Positions 48,690-61,000 of a stretch of 64,000 nucleotides of DNA are shown here, piece after piece. Origin of the DNA: Xestospongia bergquistia. Lineage: Eukaryota; Porifera; Demospongiae; Haplosclerida; Petrosiidae. How positions within the stretch are numbered: the first letter of the stretch is position 1; every line of letters begins with the position of its first letter. A program made the translations under genes and the position numbers. The notes below the pieces were generated by a model. The model ran no database searches and was not told where the DNA came from. It saw only the letters and a program-made list of their open reading frames with translations. The stretch spans positions 5,431,501 through 5,495,500 of the forward strand of contig OZ014414.1 of NCBI GenBank assembly GCA_963965975.1, given 5' to 3'.

Positions 48690-49021
48690 ACATGCTATCA
48701 ATGATCTTTAACTTTCAAGACATTAGTTTTTGATGGCAAAGGAATAGTGTACATGCTATTAATAATCTTGAAATTTCAAGACAATAGTCTTCGAAGGCAT
48801 AGAGTACATGCTATCAATGATCTTGAAATTTCAAGACATTAGTTTTTGATGGCATATTTGACATGCTATCAATGATCTTAAATTTTAAGACAATAGTTTT
48901 TGATGGCATTGTGTACATGCTATCAATGATCTTGAATTTTAAGACAATAGTCTTTGATGGGATTGTGTACATGCTATCAATGAGCTTGAAGTTCAAGACA
49001 ATATTTTTTGATGGCATATAG
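48690..49021. repeat. Minisatellite with palindromic core (~55-bp unit, 6 copies)
   Basis: Six copies of a unit starting TACATGCTATCAATGATCTT begin at about 48,690, 48,751, 48,806, 48,861, 48,914 and 48,968. Each contains a CTTGAAATTTCAAG-like palindrome and a TTTTTGATGGCAT block. A repetitive open frame on the minus strand (48,814-49,017) is produced by the repeat and is not a gene. Confidence 0.9.
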
Positions 49022-49062
49022 AGTCTCCAGTATTACATGATATATTAAAGGTCTCTGATGAT
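49017..49062. repeat. Copy of the 45,014-45,062 segment
   Basis: TATAGAGTCTCCAGTATTA then ATATATTAAAGGTCTCTGATG is shared with 45,014-45,062 with one or two changes. Read on plus it gives ESPVLHDILKVSDDDKETK followed by a stop, so both may be copies of a small 3' exon of the receptor-like family. Confidence 0.7.
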
Positions 49063-52000
49063 GATAAAGAGACAAAGTATAAAGAGTAAGACAAAAGAGG
49101 TAAGACCCAGACAATGTTATATTACTTTATTAAAATTATAATATATATAATAAAATACACATATACTACAAGTATTGTTATTTATAATGTGACTTTATTG
49201 ACAAAATATTTTTGAATGTTGTGGTTTTGAGGATTATAAATAGGCAGTCTGGTGTATTTGATTCAAATTCTTGGTCCTATAGTATCATCAGTGTGACATC
49301 AGTGATCATATGATCATGTGGAAAAACACATCATTATTATAATTTGATGTCTCTGAAAATGGAAGAATGATTTGTTTGTGTATTTCTTAAAGATATCTCT
49401 TGTTCTAGTAATAGGTAGTTATAATTAAGTTATAATTTGTAGTTGATTATTACTTGGTTTTAATCTTATGATTTCATATACAAACTTTATAATTGTAACA
49501 ACTATATCATCAGAAACGGTAGTATTTAGTCTCAGAATTATCATGATTTTCTTTTACTGACTTCTTTTCTCACAAACTCCTTTGGAGAATTGACCATCAG
49601 TTACTTCTCATGTGACCATTAATATATGATTGGATGGAAGTCAAAGCCTGGCTACAGGGCATTATTCATGTATGAACAAATTGGGAATTGAGGGATAGTA
49701 TCAAATATAATTTACTTAATTTCAATAAAATATTTAGCACAACAAACAATACTAACGATGATTTTATATGATGCATATATTACAATATAACATTGCATTT
49801 GTCATTATAGTGACGTTTTATTATCAGTACAGACTTTTGCATCAGCAACACTTTATCCAGTGTCTTGAGAAACTAAAGCATCTTGAAATAAACTAGTATA
49901 ATAGCAACATGTCAACTCTTGTCCTATTAAATGATCATTATCAATGAGATATAGAGAGACAACTATCAATTACATTGACCGCACACCATAATCAAGCCTC
50001 TCATTGCAGTTACTAGCTCCTCTATATCACAATAGACAGTATCAAACCTGCCATTACATAAAATCACATTGTTGTATGTTTGTGCATTTTTGTTAATATT
50101 GTTTATTCGTAGGATCATATCAGAGTTTGACATAACTTAGTATTTTGACATTTACAATGAATAAATGTTTAGTAACTTTTTTAAAAGTGCAAACTGAAGT
50201 AGATATGAATACAATGTGCAACATAATTTTAATTAATAATGTTAACTTCATTTAATGAAGACACTTCTATTTGAATAACTACAATATTAGTTTGCTAATG
50301 CCGCATTTACCTTTACTCTAAAAACGGTACTTTTGTATTACATGTAACAGTATATGAAAAAGTGGTGTACATTGAGAAAAATGATCTAGTGCAGAGAAAA
50401 ATATGTATAAAGCATTTTGAATGTTTGTACTGCTCATATAATGCAATTACAAGCACTTTTGATTCTTCATAAACAAATAATACTTGATTTGATTGTCCAG
50501 ACACATCATGCTTTGCTGATAAACCATGGTTTACCACATGAACAAAAATGATGATGTTTATGTGAGAAAAGTTTATCTCAACATTATATCTTTAAATTAC
50601 ATGCTTTTCCTTATTTGAGAGTACATTTCTTTTTAATAATAAATTAAAGTGAAGATGTTTGAGAATATTGTGTCACGTTATGTAACACAGTCTAATTACA
50701 GTTATATATATATAGGTTAATTGTCCTATAATAGTTATCATCCTATATATAAAATAATAAATAATTATCCTTTAATTTGTCATTATAGTTTAGCTTTATC
50801 AATTATAGCAGTCAATTATAATCAGTACACACTCACACATCAACTACACCTTATCAATGTCTTGACAAACTGATAACGTAAATCTATAGTATAATAGAAC
50901 ATTTAATTTCACATCCTATCAAGGGATCATTATCAAAGGATATAGAGTGATAATTAGTTTACAATGTATTATAATTATTAATGTTGACCACACATGATGA
51001 TCTTTATAATCCAGGAGGAGTGGTAGCACAAAGTGCACTCGTCACAATTACTCACTTCCATATCACACATGGTAAATATTAAGAAACTCAATACTTAAAA
51101 TGAGACTATTAATTGTTTTTACACTTTTATTATTATTGTTTAATTTATTTAGAGGATAATATCATCCATTGACACAACTTAGTAAGTCAAGATTAACATG
51201 TATACATAACAAACAAAAGTTCCAATGGATAGTTCAAAGGTACCAAGTAGAGATGACGTCAGTATGCAACAACATTAAACTATTTTTAACACAGGCAACC
51301 TTTACACAAGCATTGACTATGTTATATAACATGATGATATAGTCTCAAACATCTTCATTTTAACTTGTTGTTAGAAGGAAATATAGTGTCAATTAAGTAA
51401 AGCATGTACTTTAAAATATAAAGTTATAGGATGAATGTTTAATGAATTTAAAAAAATCAATCTTGTACACACTTATCACTATCACATACATATTGCTGGG
51501 AAAAAGTTATATATAGCTACACATAGTATAATATAACCGAGTAAATTTTAGAATATTAAAACACTATGTATTTGGCTGAAGGTGACAGTTGATCTTAACT
51601 AGCATGTCAACTAAGATGAGTATGTTTAGACATGCATGTTTAAATAAGTATAAATTGATTAGTTGATTTAACTAATACTTTGGTTGCATGTATGTAACAA
51701 ATTATTTCATGAAAATGAAAACAAATATCATACTGTTGTCATTCCTAACATACTATCACATTGATTAAATGCTATATATATGCCACACTTTGGTCTATAT
51801 AAACAGAGCTGTAAAAATCCATTGATACTTTAAAAATACTATCAAATGACTTTAGTGATAGAATTTTAGCAGTCAAAACAGTATCATGTTTACTTTCAGT
51901 TTACATCAAATATCTTGCTACATACATAGAACTTCTTAAATCATAAATCAACCAATTACTATTTATGTAATGTATTGGTAGTATGTTGAGTTTTAAGGTC

Positions 52001-52240
52001 ACAGGTTTTTCATGATTACAAACAAGTATTACAGCAAAAAACCCTTGAGCACTCAAAATTTATGCATACTTAAATATTATCATCAGCCATTTGTAAGTAT
52101 TCATGCAGCATGAACGCTTAGATATAAAGTACGTAAACGAACTAATTTAATCAAATTCATAGTCGTTTATTAGTGTTTATTGATACCTTTGCTTCCGCAT
52201 TCCATTGTGTTGCTTAGCTAACCTTAACAGATTTCATTCG
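49063..52240. other. Non-coding region with a diverged ~1-kb tandem duplication
   Basis: 49,800-50,170 and 50,785-51,190 are related in order: a GTCATTATAGT start, TTTATTATCAGTACA-like, TATCAATGTCTTGA-like, AGTATAATAG, GATCATTATCAA and a GACACAACTTAG end. This indicates an old duplication about 1.0 kb apart. No open frame of interest is found. The right 300 bp should contain the promoter of the glycosyltransferase gene; no clear element stands out. Confidence 0.55.
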
Positions 52241-52248
52241 AAATATTA

Positions 52249-53265
52249 ATGGCTAACAGAAAGGGAAAACTTCGTATCCTCATTGTCGTGGCAATTAGTA
52301 TAATGTTTATGCTATCGATTTATTTTGAAAGCCCGAACTCATTATCGAGGCTATTTTTTTCGCAAATTAAAATTACACCTGACCAGTCAAAGAAAAGCTG
52401 CCCATTTCAATCATTAAGACTGCTTTCAAAAGATCAACTGGGGTTACCGCCTTTACCAAACGTTAGCAAGTATCAATCAAGAATTAGAATAGAGACACCT
52501 TGGGGAGCTCCAATAGTATGGGTTGATACTGAAGCCAATCTATTAGCAAGACAACCAAAGGGAGTCTACAATGTAGGACTTAATATTGTTGCTATTGCTA
52601 AGTACACAAAGTTCTTACAACCTCTTATTACAAGTGCTGACAAATACTTTATGAGAGATCATAAGGTTACTTATTTTATTATTTCAGATGAACTTGATAA
52701 AGTAGCTAAAGTGAAGACAAACCGTCATATTGTAAGTATTATGGAGAAAAGTCAAGGCTGGCCAAATAATACTTTAGTGAGATTTCAGTTTATTAGTAAA
52801 CACAGTGATATCTACCATAATATGGACTTCTTGTTTCAAGTTGATGCTGACATGCTCTTTGTTTCTAATTTTAATAGTGAGGCTTTAGGTTCAAGAGTAG
52901 GTACGCTACATCCTGGTTTTTATAACAAACCAAGATCTCAATTTACTTATGACAAAAACCCTAAATCAACAGCTTATGTTAAACCTTTTGAAGGAGAATA
53001 CTATTTTGCTGGTGGAGTATTAGGTGGTTGTCAGAGTGAAGTCATCACTATGGCTGATACAATTGTCAAGAATATATTAACAGATCTTCGTAAATATAGC
53101 TACATAGCTTTGTGGCATGATGAGAGTCATGTCAATAGGTATTTTATTAATTATCCTCCGACTAAAGTATTGTCTCCCGAATATTGTATCCCAGAAGGTA
53201 GTGGATGGTCTATGAAACAGAGACTGCTAGCTTTGAATAAAAACCACAAAGCTATTCGTAGTTAA
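52249..53265 (+). CDS. Glycosyltransferase family 6 (ABO / alpha-1,3-GalT-like)
   Basis: A complete 338-residue, single-exon gene. GT6 enzymes are retaining transferases that add alpha-1,3-linked Gal or GalNAc to glycans in the Golgi. Residues 1-8 are basic and cytosolic, about 9-26 form one signal-anchor helix (LIVVAISIMFMLSIYF), and a short stem follows. The catalytic domain starts near residue 80 (ETPWGAPIVW). Diagnostic points: the DxD metal site in FQVDADMLF (residues 197-205; vertebrate enzymes have DVD), HPGFYNKPRSQFTYDKNP (221-238), EGEYYFAGGVLGG (248-260), and WHDESHVNRYF (289-299), which carries the catalytic Glu region. PTKVLSPEYC (304-313) also matches the family. Potential N-glycosylation sites lie at N71 and N173. 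The donor cannot be told from sequence alone. Confidence 0.93.
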   Translation: MANRKGKLRILIVVAISIMFMLSIYFESPNSLSRLFFSQIKITPDQSKKSCPFQSLRLLSKDQLGLPPLPNVSKYQSRIRIETPWGAPIVWVDTEANLLARQPKGVYNVGLNIVAIAKYTKFLQPLITSADKYFMRDHKVTYFIISDELDKVAKVKTNRHIVSIMEKSQGWPNNTLVRFQFISKHSDIYHNMDFLFQVDADMLFVSNFNSEALGSRVGTLHPGFYNKPRSQFTYDKNPKSTAYVKPFEGEYYFAGGVLGGCQSEVITMADTIVKNILTDLRKYSYIALWHDESHVNRYFINYPPTKVLSPEYCIPEGSGWSMKQRLLALNKNHKAIRS

Positions 53266-53536
53266 TGTTTTTCAAAAAGAAGACTTATATAATATTTACA
53301 GTTATATGTCGATCAGGAGATATTTTATAATAAATGTTAATTAATTATGCAAAAGTGCCATTATAATTTATAGAAATGAGGTTATTTTTTTCTATAAAAT
53401 CCTTTACTAAAAATAGATCAGTATTATATTTTTTGGTGGTTTAAAGTGACTTGCATTCCCAAATTATATACTCACTACAATTTACTCTAGTAATATTGGC
53501 TTTTTAGATTAGTATGGGTACTGAGAATTCTTGCAT

Positions 53537-53541
<5 letters not shown>

Positions 53542-53571
<30 letters not shown>
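53542..53571. repeat. (AT)n microsatellite
   Basis: Thirty bases of pure AT repeat. Confidence 0.95.
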
Positions 53572-53575
<4 letters not shown>

Positions 53576-54927
53576 TTAGATATATATAATATATTTAGGG
53601 TATGTTATTAATTGTCATTTTAATTATGCACTTCCTGTCTGTGTGTACAATTAGTCACATAACTGCATTGTTAAATATCAGTAATCAAGCAAGATGAATA
53701 TTGAAGGAGAATATAATACTTGTATTCGTAAAATTGGATGGAGTGGAAGTAGTTGTGACACAGGTATGCATAAAGTATCAATTAATGTAATAATTGAGAA
53801 GAAAATAGTTGTCATGAAATGCCATCTGTATCACTGAAAATTATTTTGTCATTTAACTAAGGTTTTTATTACCATAGTTTCATCAATATAGTGTAAACCC
53901 AATTTTGAGTTACTACTAGACCAAAACTAGTGAAACTCCATGTGCATAAAGCTAACTAGTTTCATCTACAATCACATCGTTTATACATCCACTTTGCTAT
54001 AGTAATCGAATCATGGCTTCAGTTAAAGCTATAAGCAGATGCTATTTCAAGTGAACTAACTTAGTTAGTTAAGTTGAAATAGTATTTTTCTGTTGCTCAA
54101 AGTGTCAGTTATTGGAAATATACTACAAAGAGTACTTTTTTGCTTCTATTTGTCTTTATTCATACTGAGTTGACCAGTTTTTGCTTCGTGGTAATTAAAT
54201 ATTAGACTTACGTCATACTGATGAGATACTGGTAACAAAGACAATAGTTAAAATGATGAAATGCTATATTAAGTATTATAGAATGAAGTTTAGTGTTAAA
54301 CCAATTCTTGAACACAACAGGAATAGGTGATAGATAAGCCTAAATATTTGAAGTCTCTTTCTTAATAAGTACAAGACTAATAATATGATTCACAGATATG
54401 TATTTCACTAAAACGTAATCTACAATGATATGAGAACAGATAATATGCATATACCAAACCCTCTTGTAATCATGACGATGTGTGTTTGTGTGAGCTTCAA
54501 CAGGTCTGTTGTATTTATAATGTAACATGTTTTATATGTTAATTAATGCTAAAAGTAAGAAATTAATTGTTATCATAAATGTGATATGATTATATCAGGA
54601 GAAAGTCACCATAACTTCTTCATGACTCCCTTGTGCCCAACTGTCTCTCAAGTAGTTGATGTGTATAAGTACCTAGCTGAGTTACTGAGCATACAGGGAT
54701 CTATCTTGATCTCCATAAATTAATGCAATATACCAATTAAATCCCAGACAAATTCTCAGACTTCTTTATAGAATATTTACATGATGAGTAAATCAACTGT
54801 AATCCTCCAGTATCATAATATCTCTTGTATGACTTTGTCAGTATGCATGCCAAGTTTGGTCTCCCTAGCTAAACCGCTAAAGCTAGAGACTTACATACTT
54901 GATTGTGTTCAATTATTGATATATATA

Positions 54928-54928
<1 letters not shown>

Positions 54929-54970
<42 letters not shown>

Positions 54971-54971
54971 A
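54929..54971. repeat. (CA)n(TA)n microsatellite
   Basis: About 16 CA repeats followed by about 5 TA repeats. Confidence 0.95.
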
Positions 54972-55499
54972 TATGTACGCATCTTTTACCTGTGAGTATT
55001 TCTCATCTATGCTTGTGTACAGGTATACCTTTGTGATAAAACCTGCCAATTTTAATGTAATAATATCTGAGTGAGAACTTGATATTATTCACATAGACAA
55101 AAAAGGTAATGGCCTGGTTGCCTACTCCAATTTTTGCCTACTATTAATTTATTATATTTTATCCTTTCCAAACTGTATGAACCTACCTGCCTGCAACATA
55201 CTCAGTTAAGATTTATTATTGTTGGTAAACATTTCTTTTAGTTTATCAATTTTATACTTTTAATACTCTAGTATTTCTACCTTTATACCCTTCCAAGTGA
55301 GACATACACATCTTTCTGGTACAGAATAAGAGTGCTGTTATTTCTTTTGATTAATGATTTCAGATCAATTTTTTCAATATTGAACTTACTATTTTCTCAG
55401 CAAAGTTTGGCCAGTGATGTGACACATAAAAATATTGTTGTGGAAATGTTAAGTGAACAGCCTGTCAAATTCCTAGTTCAAAGTCTTAAATTATGTTTG

Positions 55500-55783
55500 T
55501 TGGTTGTGGTTGTAATTGTAGACTGTGAGCTTGTTCTTCAGCAAATTCAAGAATCATTCATGTTATATTTTGGTTGTCTTGGGAGAAATGCAAGAGGAAA
55601 CATTTTACCATTCTTAAATGTATGTAGCCTTGATATAGTATGGGGATCATTTCCATACTTGGTTTTAATGTTTGACAGAGTAGGTTGTAGTACACAATTA
55701 TAGACCAAGAGGAGACCATCTATCATTTGGGTAGTAATAACCTTGTTTCAAAGCTTCAATGATATCCTTTAAATCACTAACAT
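55500..55783 (-). pseudogene. Death-domain exon, disrupted
   Basis: After an acceptor TTGTCATTTTAG the minus strand reads VSDLKDIIEALKQGYYYPND then RWSPLGL, a stop, then in another frame LLPTTLSVIKTKYGNDPHTI. The order (DL..I...L, RW..LGL.L.LLP.TL..I...Y..D) is that of death-domain exons in invertebrate NLR-like and adaptor genes. The stop inside the second helix and a frame change mean this copy is broken. The plus-strand frame at 55,332-55,703 is its antisense shadow. Confidence 0.5.
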
Positions 55784-56325
55784 CTAAAATGACAATGGGA
55801 AATAAAACAACTCAAAATTCACTAGTGTTAATCTCATTCAGTTCACACAGACTTGTTGCCATTACCGAGAGGGTCTGGTTGCACACCAGCAGAAAAAATT
55901 GTTGATATTATAAAAAACATTTCCTTATTTGGAAATAAGGCTTACTTATTAGTACAAGATATTCTACTACATGTTAAGTACTTATAATTCTACAAATAAT
56001 TATTACAACATCATTCATCATCTACAACAATGCAAATTAAAAGTATTATCTGATTCAGAACTTGCAGTAGTAATATCTCTACTTAAATATTGTAAATATT
56101 ATATTATCCTTGAAGAACATTTCACTGTAATTATGTTCCTGGCTATTCTATGCTTGTTTCAGACTGTGTATGTATTCATGTACATAATACTATATGTAAC
56201 AATAAAATTATCATTTCATGTTAATGTAGTATATGTGACTCAAACCAAACTGTACGTATAAACCTTGCTGGCTACATATTATAATATTAAAAGCATTTGT
56301 ATGTTGATCAGAAACTATTGATATT

Positions 56326-57470
56326 CGGACACCATGTATATTCGGACGTCTTCCTCTTCAGTAGAAAAGAGAAGCAGTGAAACTGGTATATATAAATGTA
56401 GGTCTTAGATAGGTAAAACACTAGATGTGGAGAGCCGCTGTCTTCAACTTCGCTCTTAGCCACAACGATCACAAACGTAGAATTTCGGACCCGTCTAAGT
56501 TCGGATAAAATATTCTCTTGTCGTATACTTGACTCTTTTCATTGAAGATGAAACGAAACTGTTGGCAACTAATAATAAAGAAATGTCTTACTAAACGTCT
56601 ACAGATTCTGCTACAGAACGTTTAAATTTATTAGTGGCTTTGGCAGTGTTCCATGATCCAAATGTAGGAGGCGTTGCATGTATATTTGTCAATATTTAAA
56701 CACGAGTTGGCACCTGCTGAGTGACTCAGTGAGATAGTCTTGGCTCAGTCGTGTTTTTAGAGGTCTCTATTTCAACTTACAGTACGAAGTCAATACATTT
56801 TACCACTATTCAACTACTCCCACTGTTTTTTGTCATTTTAGCCATCATTCAAAGTGCTGTACACCAAAAAGGCATAAATGTTACTGTTACAAATGTTTGG
56901 TGGGACTCATCATTGTCTCTTAGAAATCCTGAAAAACTTCCTATGTTAGAACTGTGTGTACCTCACCTGAAGCACTTAATCATTATTTTCTTTAAGAAAC
57001 ATTACATCAAAATGACTTGTCCAATAATATAACTGTGATGAAACTGGTATGCCACTAGACCCAGCACCTCCCAAAGTCATTGTTTGGAAAGGGCAAAATC
57101 ATACTCAAGCCATTACTACTGGTAACAAAACTCAAATTACTGTGTTGTATCGTTGTAGTGCAAGTGGTCATGTCTTGCCACCTATGATAGTGTTTGACTG
57201 AAAGACATTAAGGCTGAAATGACTGTAGGATAGGTGCCAGGGTCAATGTATGTCTTGTCAGAGACATCATTTTCTGCCTCATACTCCACCACTTTGTCCA
57301 TTGCTTTTATTGTTAGACAGACATTCATCTCATAATTCTCCTTCTGTTATTAATAAAGCTGCAGAGGAAGGAATAATTATGTTTCGTTTACCACCTCATT
57401 CTACACACTTGACTCAGCCCCTTGATAAGGGATATTTTCCATTTTGAAGAGATATTGGTGAGAGGAGTGT
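56326..57470 (+). pseudogene. pogo-type transposase fragment (family B, copy 1)
   Basis: Related to the minus-strand copy at 58-61 kb. It starts with four TTCGGA-containing motifs (56,333, 56,350, 56,486, 56,505) and picks up coding sequence at about 56,840: ILAIIQSAVHQKGINVTVTN, LSLRNPEKLPM, then DPAPPKVIVWKGQNHTQAIT and TQITVLYRCSASGHVLPPMI. It ends with LLLLDRHSSHNSPSVINKAA, where the second catalytic Asp is kept, and HSTHLTQPLDKGYF with the third. Compared with copy 2 an internal stretch of the helix-turn-helix half is missing, and several frame changes are present. Confidence 0.8.
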
Positions 57471-58013
57471 CATAATTACTTAAGCTCAAACCCTGGAAAG
57501 GTTGCCACTAGTACTAGACTAGAAGCATGACAATGTAAAATGTTATAAGTGGTTTTTGTACCATTGGAGTTTACCCTATTAACAAAGCAGTTGTTTTAAA
57601 ACACCAGACATTTATTAATTTTCCAAGTTCTGAATCATGCTAAATTACTAATAAGTCTTCTTCTCATATAAGTAATTTTTGTTTTATCCATTTTTATTAT
57701 TGATTGATGTATTTATAATTGTTTCATAATCTAAATATATTATCTACAGCCAAAAGCCATGGCCATTTTTATCAAGTAATGAGTGAACCATAGTGTCATA
57801 CAATTAATCTTTATTATCTGAAAACAGGTCCTTGTTCAGGAAATCAGCTGGATGGGTTTGGCTATAGTTATTCACTAACACTTATAGGTAGGTCATGTAC
57901 ATTATAATAAGCAAAGCTGGTTAAAGAGTTCAATGCCAACTGACAATGTGTTACATTATGCAAGCATATATTGAAACATGTACTCAGTTTTAGGTGCTCA
58001 ATTAAAGGTTTCA

Positions 58014-61000
58014 TTAAATGACTTTCAAGAGTTTGATCAATCTATCACATGTAGGACAACACAAAGTCACTCTTGGTTTTCTATTAAGATTAGCACATTC
58101 AAAATCCCACCAACAATTTGCATTGTCACAATAAATCATTCTGCCAAACTGCCCTGCCTGCAAATGCAATATTTTTCTATAAAAACTTTTATTGCAATTA
58201 TGTTATATATACCTATTGGGAACTCAACAATGGTTGTCTGAGACTGAGTACTAGAGGCTAGATTATTATTACAATGAATAATATAAAATAACAGACAAAC
58301 TGACCTATTGGAGACTTGACACTGGTTGCCTTTTGAGACTGAGAACGTGTCCGAAATTGAGTACTAGATGCTAGATTATCATCAAAATTATATAAAAGAT
58401 AACAGACAAACTGACCTATTAGAGACTTAACAGTGGTTGGCTTTTGAGACTGAGAGCATGTCCGTAACATAGTTAGTACTAGAGGCTAGATTATTAAACA
58501 ATGAATAGTACAGATGATAAGAGACAAACTTACCTATTGGAGACTTGACAGTGGTTGCATTTTCAGACTGAGAACATCTCAGAGACCAAGTACTAGAGGC
58601 TAGATTATTTAACAAAGAATAATATAGAAGATAAAAGACAAACTGACCTATTGTAGTCTTGATAGTGGTTGCGTTTTGAGACTGAGAACGTGTCTGTGAT
58701 TGAGTGCTAGAGGCTAGATTATTATAACATTAATATTATAGAAGCAAACAGGCAAACTGACTTATTAGAGACTTGACAGTCGTTGCCTTTTGAGACTGAG
58801 AATGCGTCTAAGATTGAGTACTAGAGGCTAGATTATTTAACGTGAATAATATAGAAGATATCAAACAAACTGGCTTATTAGAGACTTGACTGTGGTTGCT
58901 TTTTGAGACTGAGACATGTCCGATACTGAGTACTAGCAGCTAGATTATTATAATGAATAATTAAAATATACCAGACAAACTCACCTATTGGAGACTTGGA
59001 GATACCTACAGCACCTGTTGTGGTATATATCCTAATTCAATCAGTTAATACTATACCTTCATTTAAACTGTTCTCTAGTTCTTCAGGTATTGTAAACAAT
59101 GAGCAACCTAATTGCAGTATAATATAAGAATACTTTCATTGATACTGGGTGCTAGAGTTAAGATGAACTATGTAAATACCTACCTTCAGTGGGATTGTTT
59201 GATGTAGATTGAGAACTGCCAATAGGGGCTGAACCAGTACGGACTTTTTAGAGCAAGTACTTTCTATAATATTATTGAGGAATCAAAATTTAACAGTGTG
59301 TGATTCTCACTTTTGTTAAACTGACCAATCCTAGCTTGATCTAATCAAAGCAAGAATTTGTAAGTTGCAACGTTTATAATTTATATATACTTACTTTGTC
59401 TTTTTCTTTTTTCTCTTCCTTCTTTCTCATTTCTTCTAATTTCGTTTTCTCTTTTTCTTCAATTGCGATATAATTCTCTGGACATAGTAAATACAAAGAG
59501 TATTAATTGATTAAGTAATCATTATATTAATGCAATTACTTTTTGATCTTTCTCTTGCAAGTCTCTTAAGTTCAGCTTCTTTTTTCATCCTATTTCTTTC
59601 TTCTAGAGCACATTTTTTTCTTTTTCTTTTCTTCCAAAGCTTCCTTTTTCTTCCTCTCTTTTTTTTCAAGCATCTTACAATTTTCGTTGGTTGTCAAAAC
59701 ACGAGCAGATGTCTTTGCTTGTTTTGTATTTGGCATTTTACTTAAAAATTTGGAAAGATTGGTGAGTGAGTGAGTTAAGTTGACAACTTTGAGATCCATG
59801 ACATTTTCTACTTCAGGTCTATAAGTATCAGGTGAACATGAAACAGAAAAAGGAAAACGCTCCCCAACATGTGGTGATGAAGGCTGTGGTGTACCTTGAG
59901 GATGATACATTTCAACCCACTTGTTATATCGTACATCAGTCACTAAATCATAGCCTTCCTCATAATGTTGAAAACGTTATATCTCTTCAGTAGTGAATGT
60001 AGTATTATGTACTGGAGATGTATGTCTTGATAGAGATGGGCTATGAAGGGGAAGGTAATGGATTTTCTTGGTTTCTAAATCTGCCATTCTAGACTTTACA
60101 GGTGTTTTAATAAAAACATTTGCTCTGTTAATAAGGTAAACTCCAGTGGTATGAAAACCACTTATAACATTTTCCATTGTCATGCTTTGAGTCCATGCAC
60201 GTCGAAAAACCTGAGAAAATATAAACTGGTGATAACCTTTCCAGGGTTTGAGCTTAAGTAATTATCTACTCCCTGCCAATATCTCTTTAAAATCGAAAAA
60301 CATCCCTTATCAAGGGGCTGAGTCTAGTGTGTAGAATGAAGTGGTAAACAAAACATAATTATTCCTTCCTCTGCAACTTTATTAATAACAGATGGAGTAT
60401 AATGAGATGAATGTCCGTCTAACAATAAAAGAAATGGATGAAGTGGAGGAGTATGAGACATAAAATGATGCCTGAACCACAGATTAAACAGTTCACCATC
60501 AACCCAGCCACTCTCTGACAAGCCATACATTGACCCTGGCACCTCTGATATGGTCGTTTCAGCCTTTAATGTCTTTCGGTCAAACACTATCATAGGTGGC
60601 ATGACATGACCACTTGCACTACAACAAGACAACACAGTAATTTGAGTTTTGTTACCAGTAGTAATGGATTGAGTATGATTTTGCCCTTTCCAAGCAATGA
60701 CTTTGGGAGGTGCTGGGTCTAATGTATACCAGTTTCATCAGAGTTATATATTTGGCAAAGTTTACTGGACAAGTCATTTTGATCTAATGATTCTTCAAGA
60801 ATATCAAAATAATGATCAAGTGCTTCAGGTGAGGTACAGACAGCTCTAACATGGGAAAATTGTTCAGGATTTCTAAGAGATAATGATGGATGCCTTTTTC
60901 TAAAAGAGACCCACCAATCATTTGTAACAGTACCATTTATGCCTTTTTCGTGGACAACACTTTGAATGATGGCTAAAATTTGCTTGTGAGACTTAGCAAA

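Larger units (their letters stand above)
53266..55490. other. Mostly non-coding; possible small first exon
   Basis: At 53,694 an ATG opens MNIEGEYNTCIRKIGWSGSS up to a GTATGC donor near 53,763, a plausible first coding exon whose continuation I could not find. The rest is AT-rich without domain-bearing frames. Confidence 0.3.

Noticed and set aside
48814-49017. Repetitive protein frame (MPSKTIVLKFKIIDSM units)
   Set aside because: It is a translation of the minisatellite; unit lengths vary and it has no start or splice support.
55332-55703. 123-residue plus-strand frame
   Set aside because: It is the antisense of a death-domain exon on the minus strand, which has an acceptor site and a conserved pattern.
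57978-58241. 87-residue plus-strand frame
   Set aside because: It overlaps, on the opposite strand, the PHD-like last exon and the first mini-exon, which fit a gene model better.
58213-59014. CRISPR-like array
   Set aside because: The regular period comes from imperfect exon-intron units in an animal genome, with diverging repeats and no variable spacers or cas genes.
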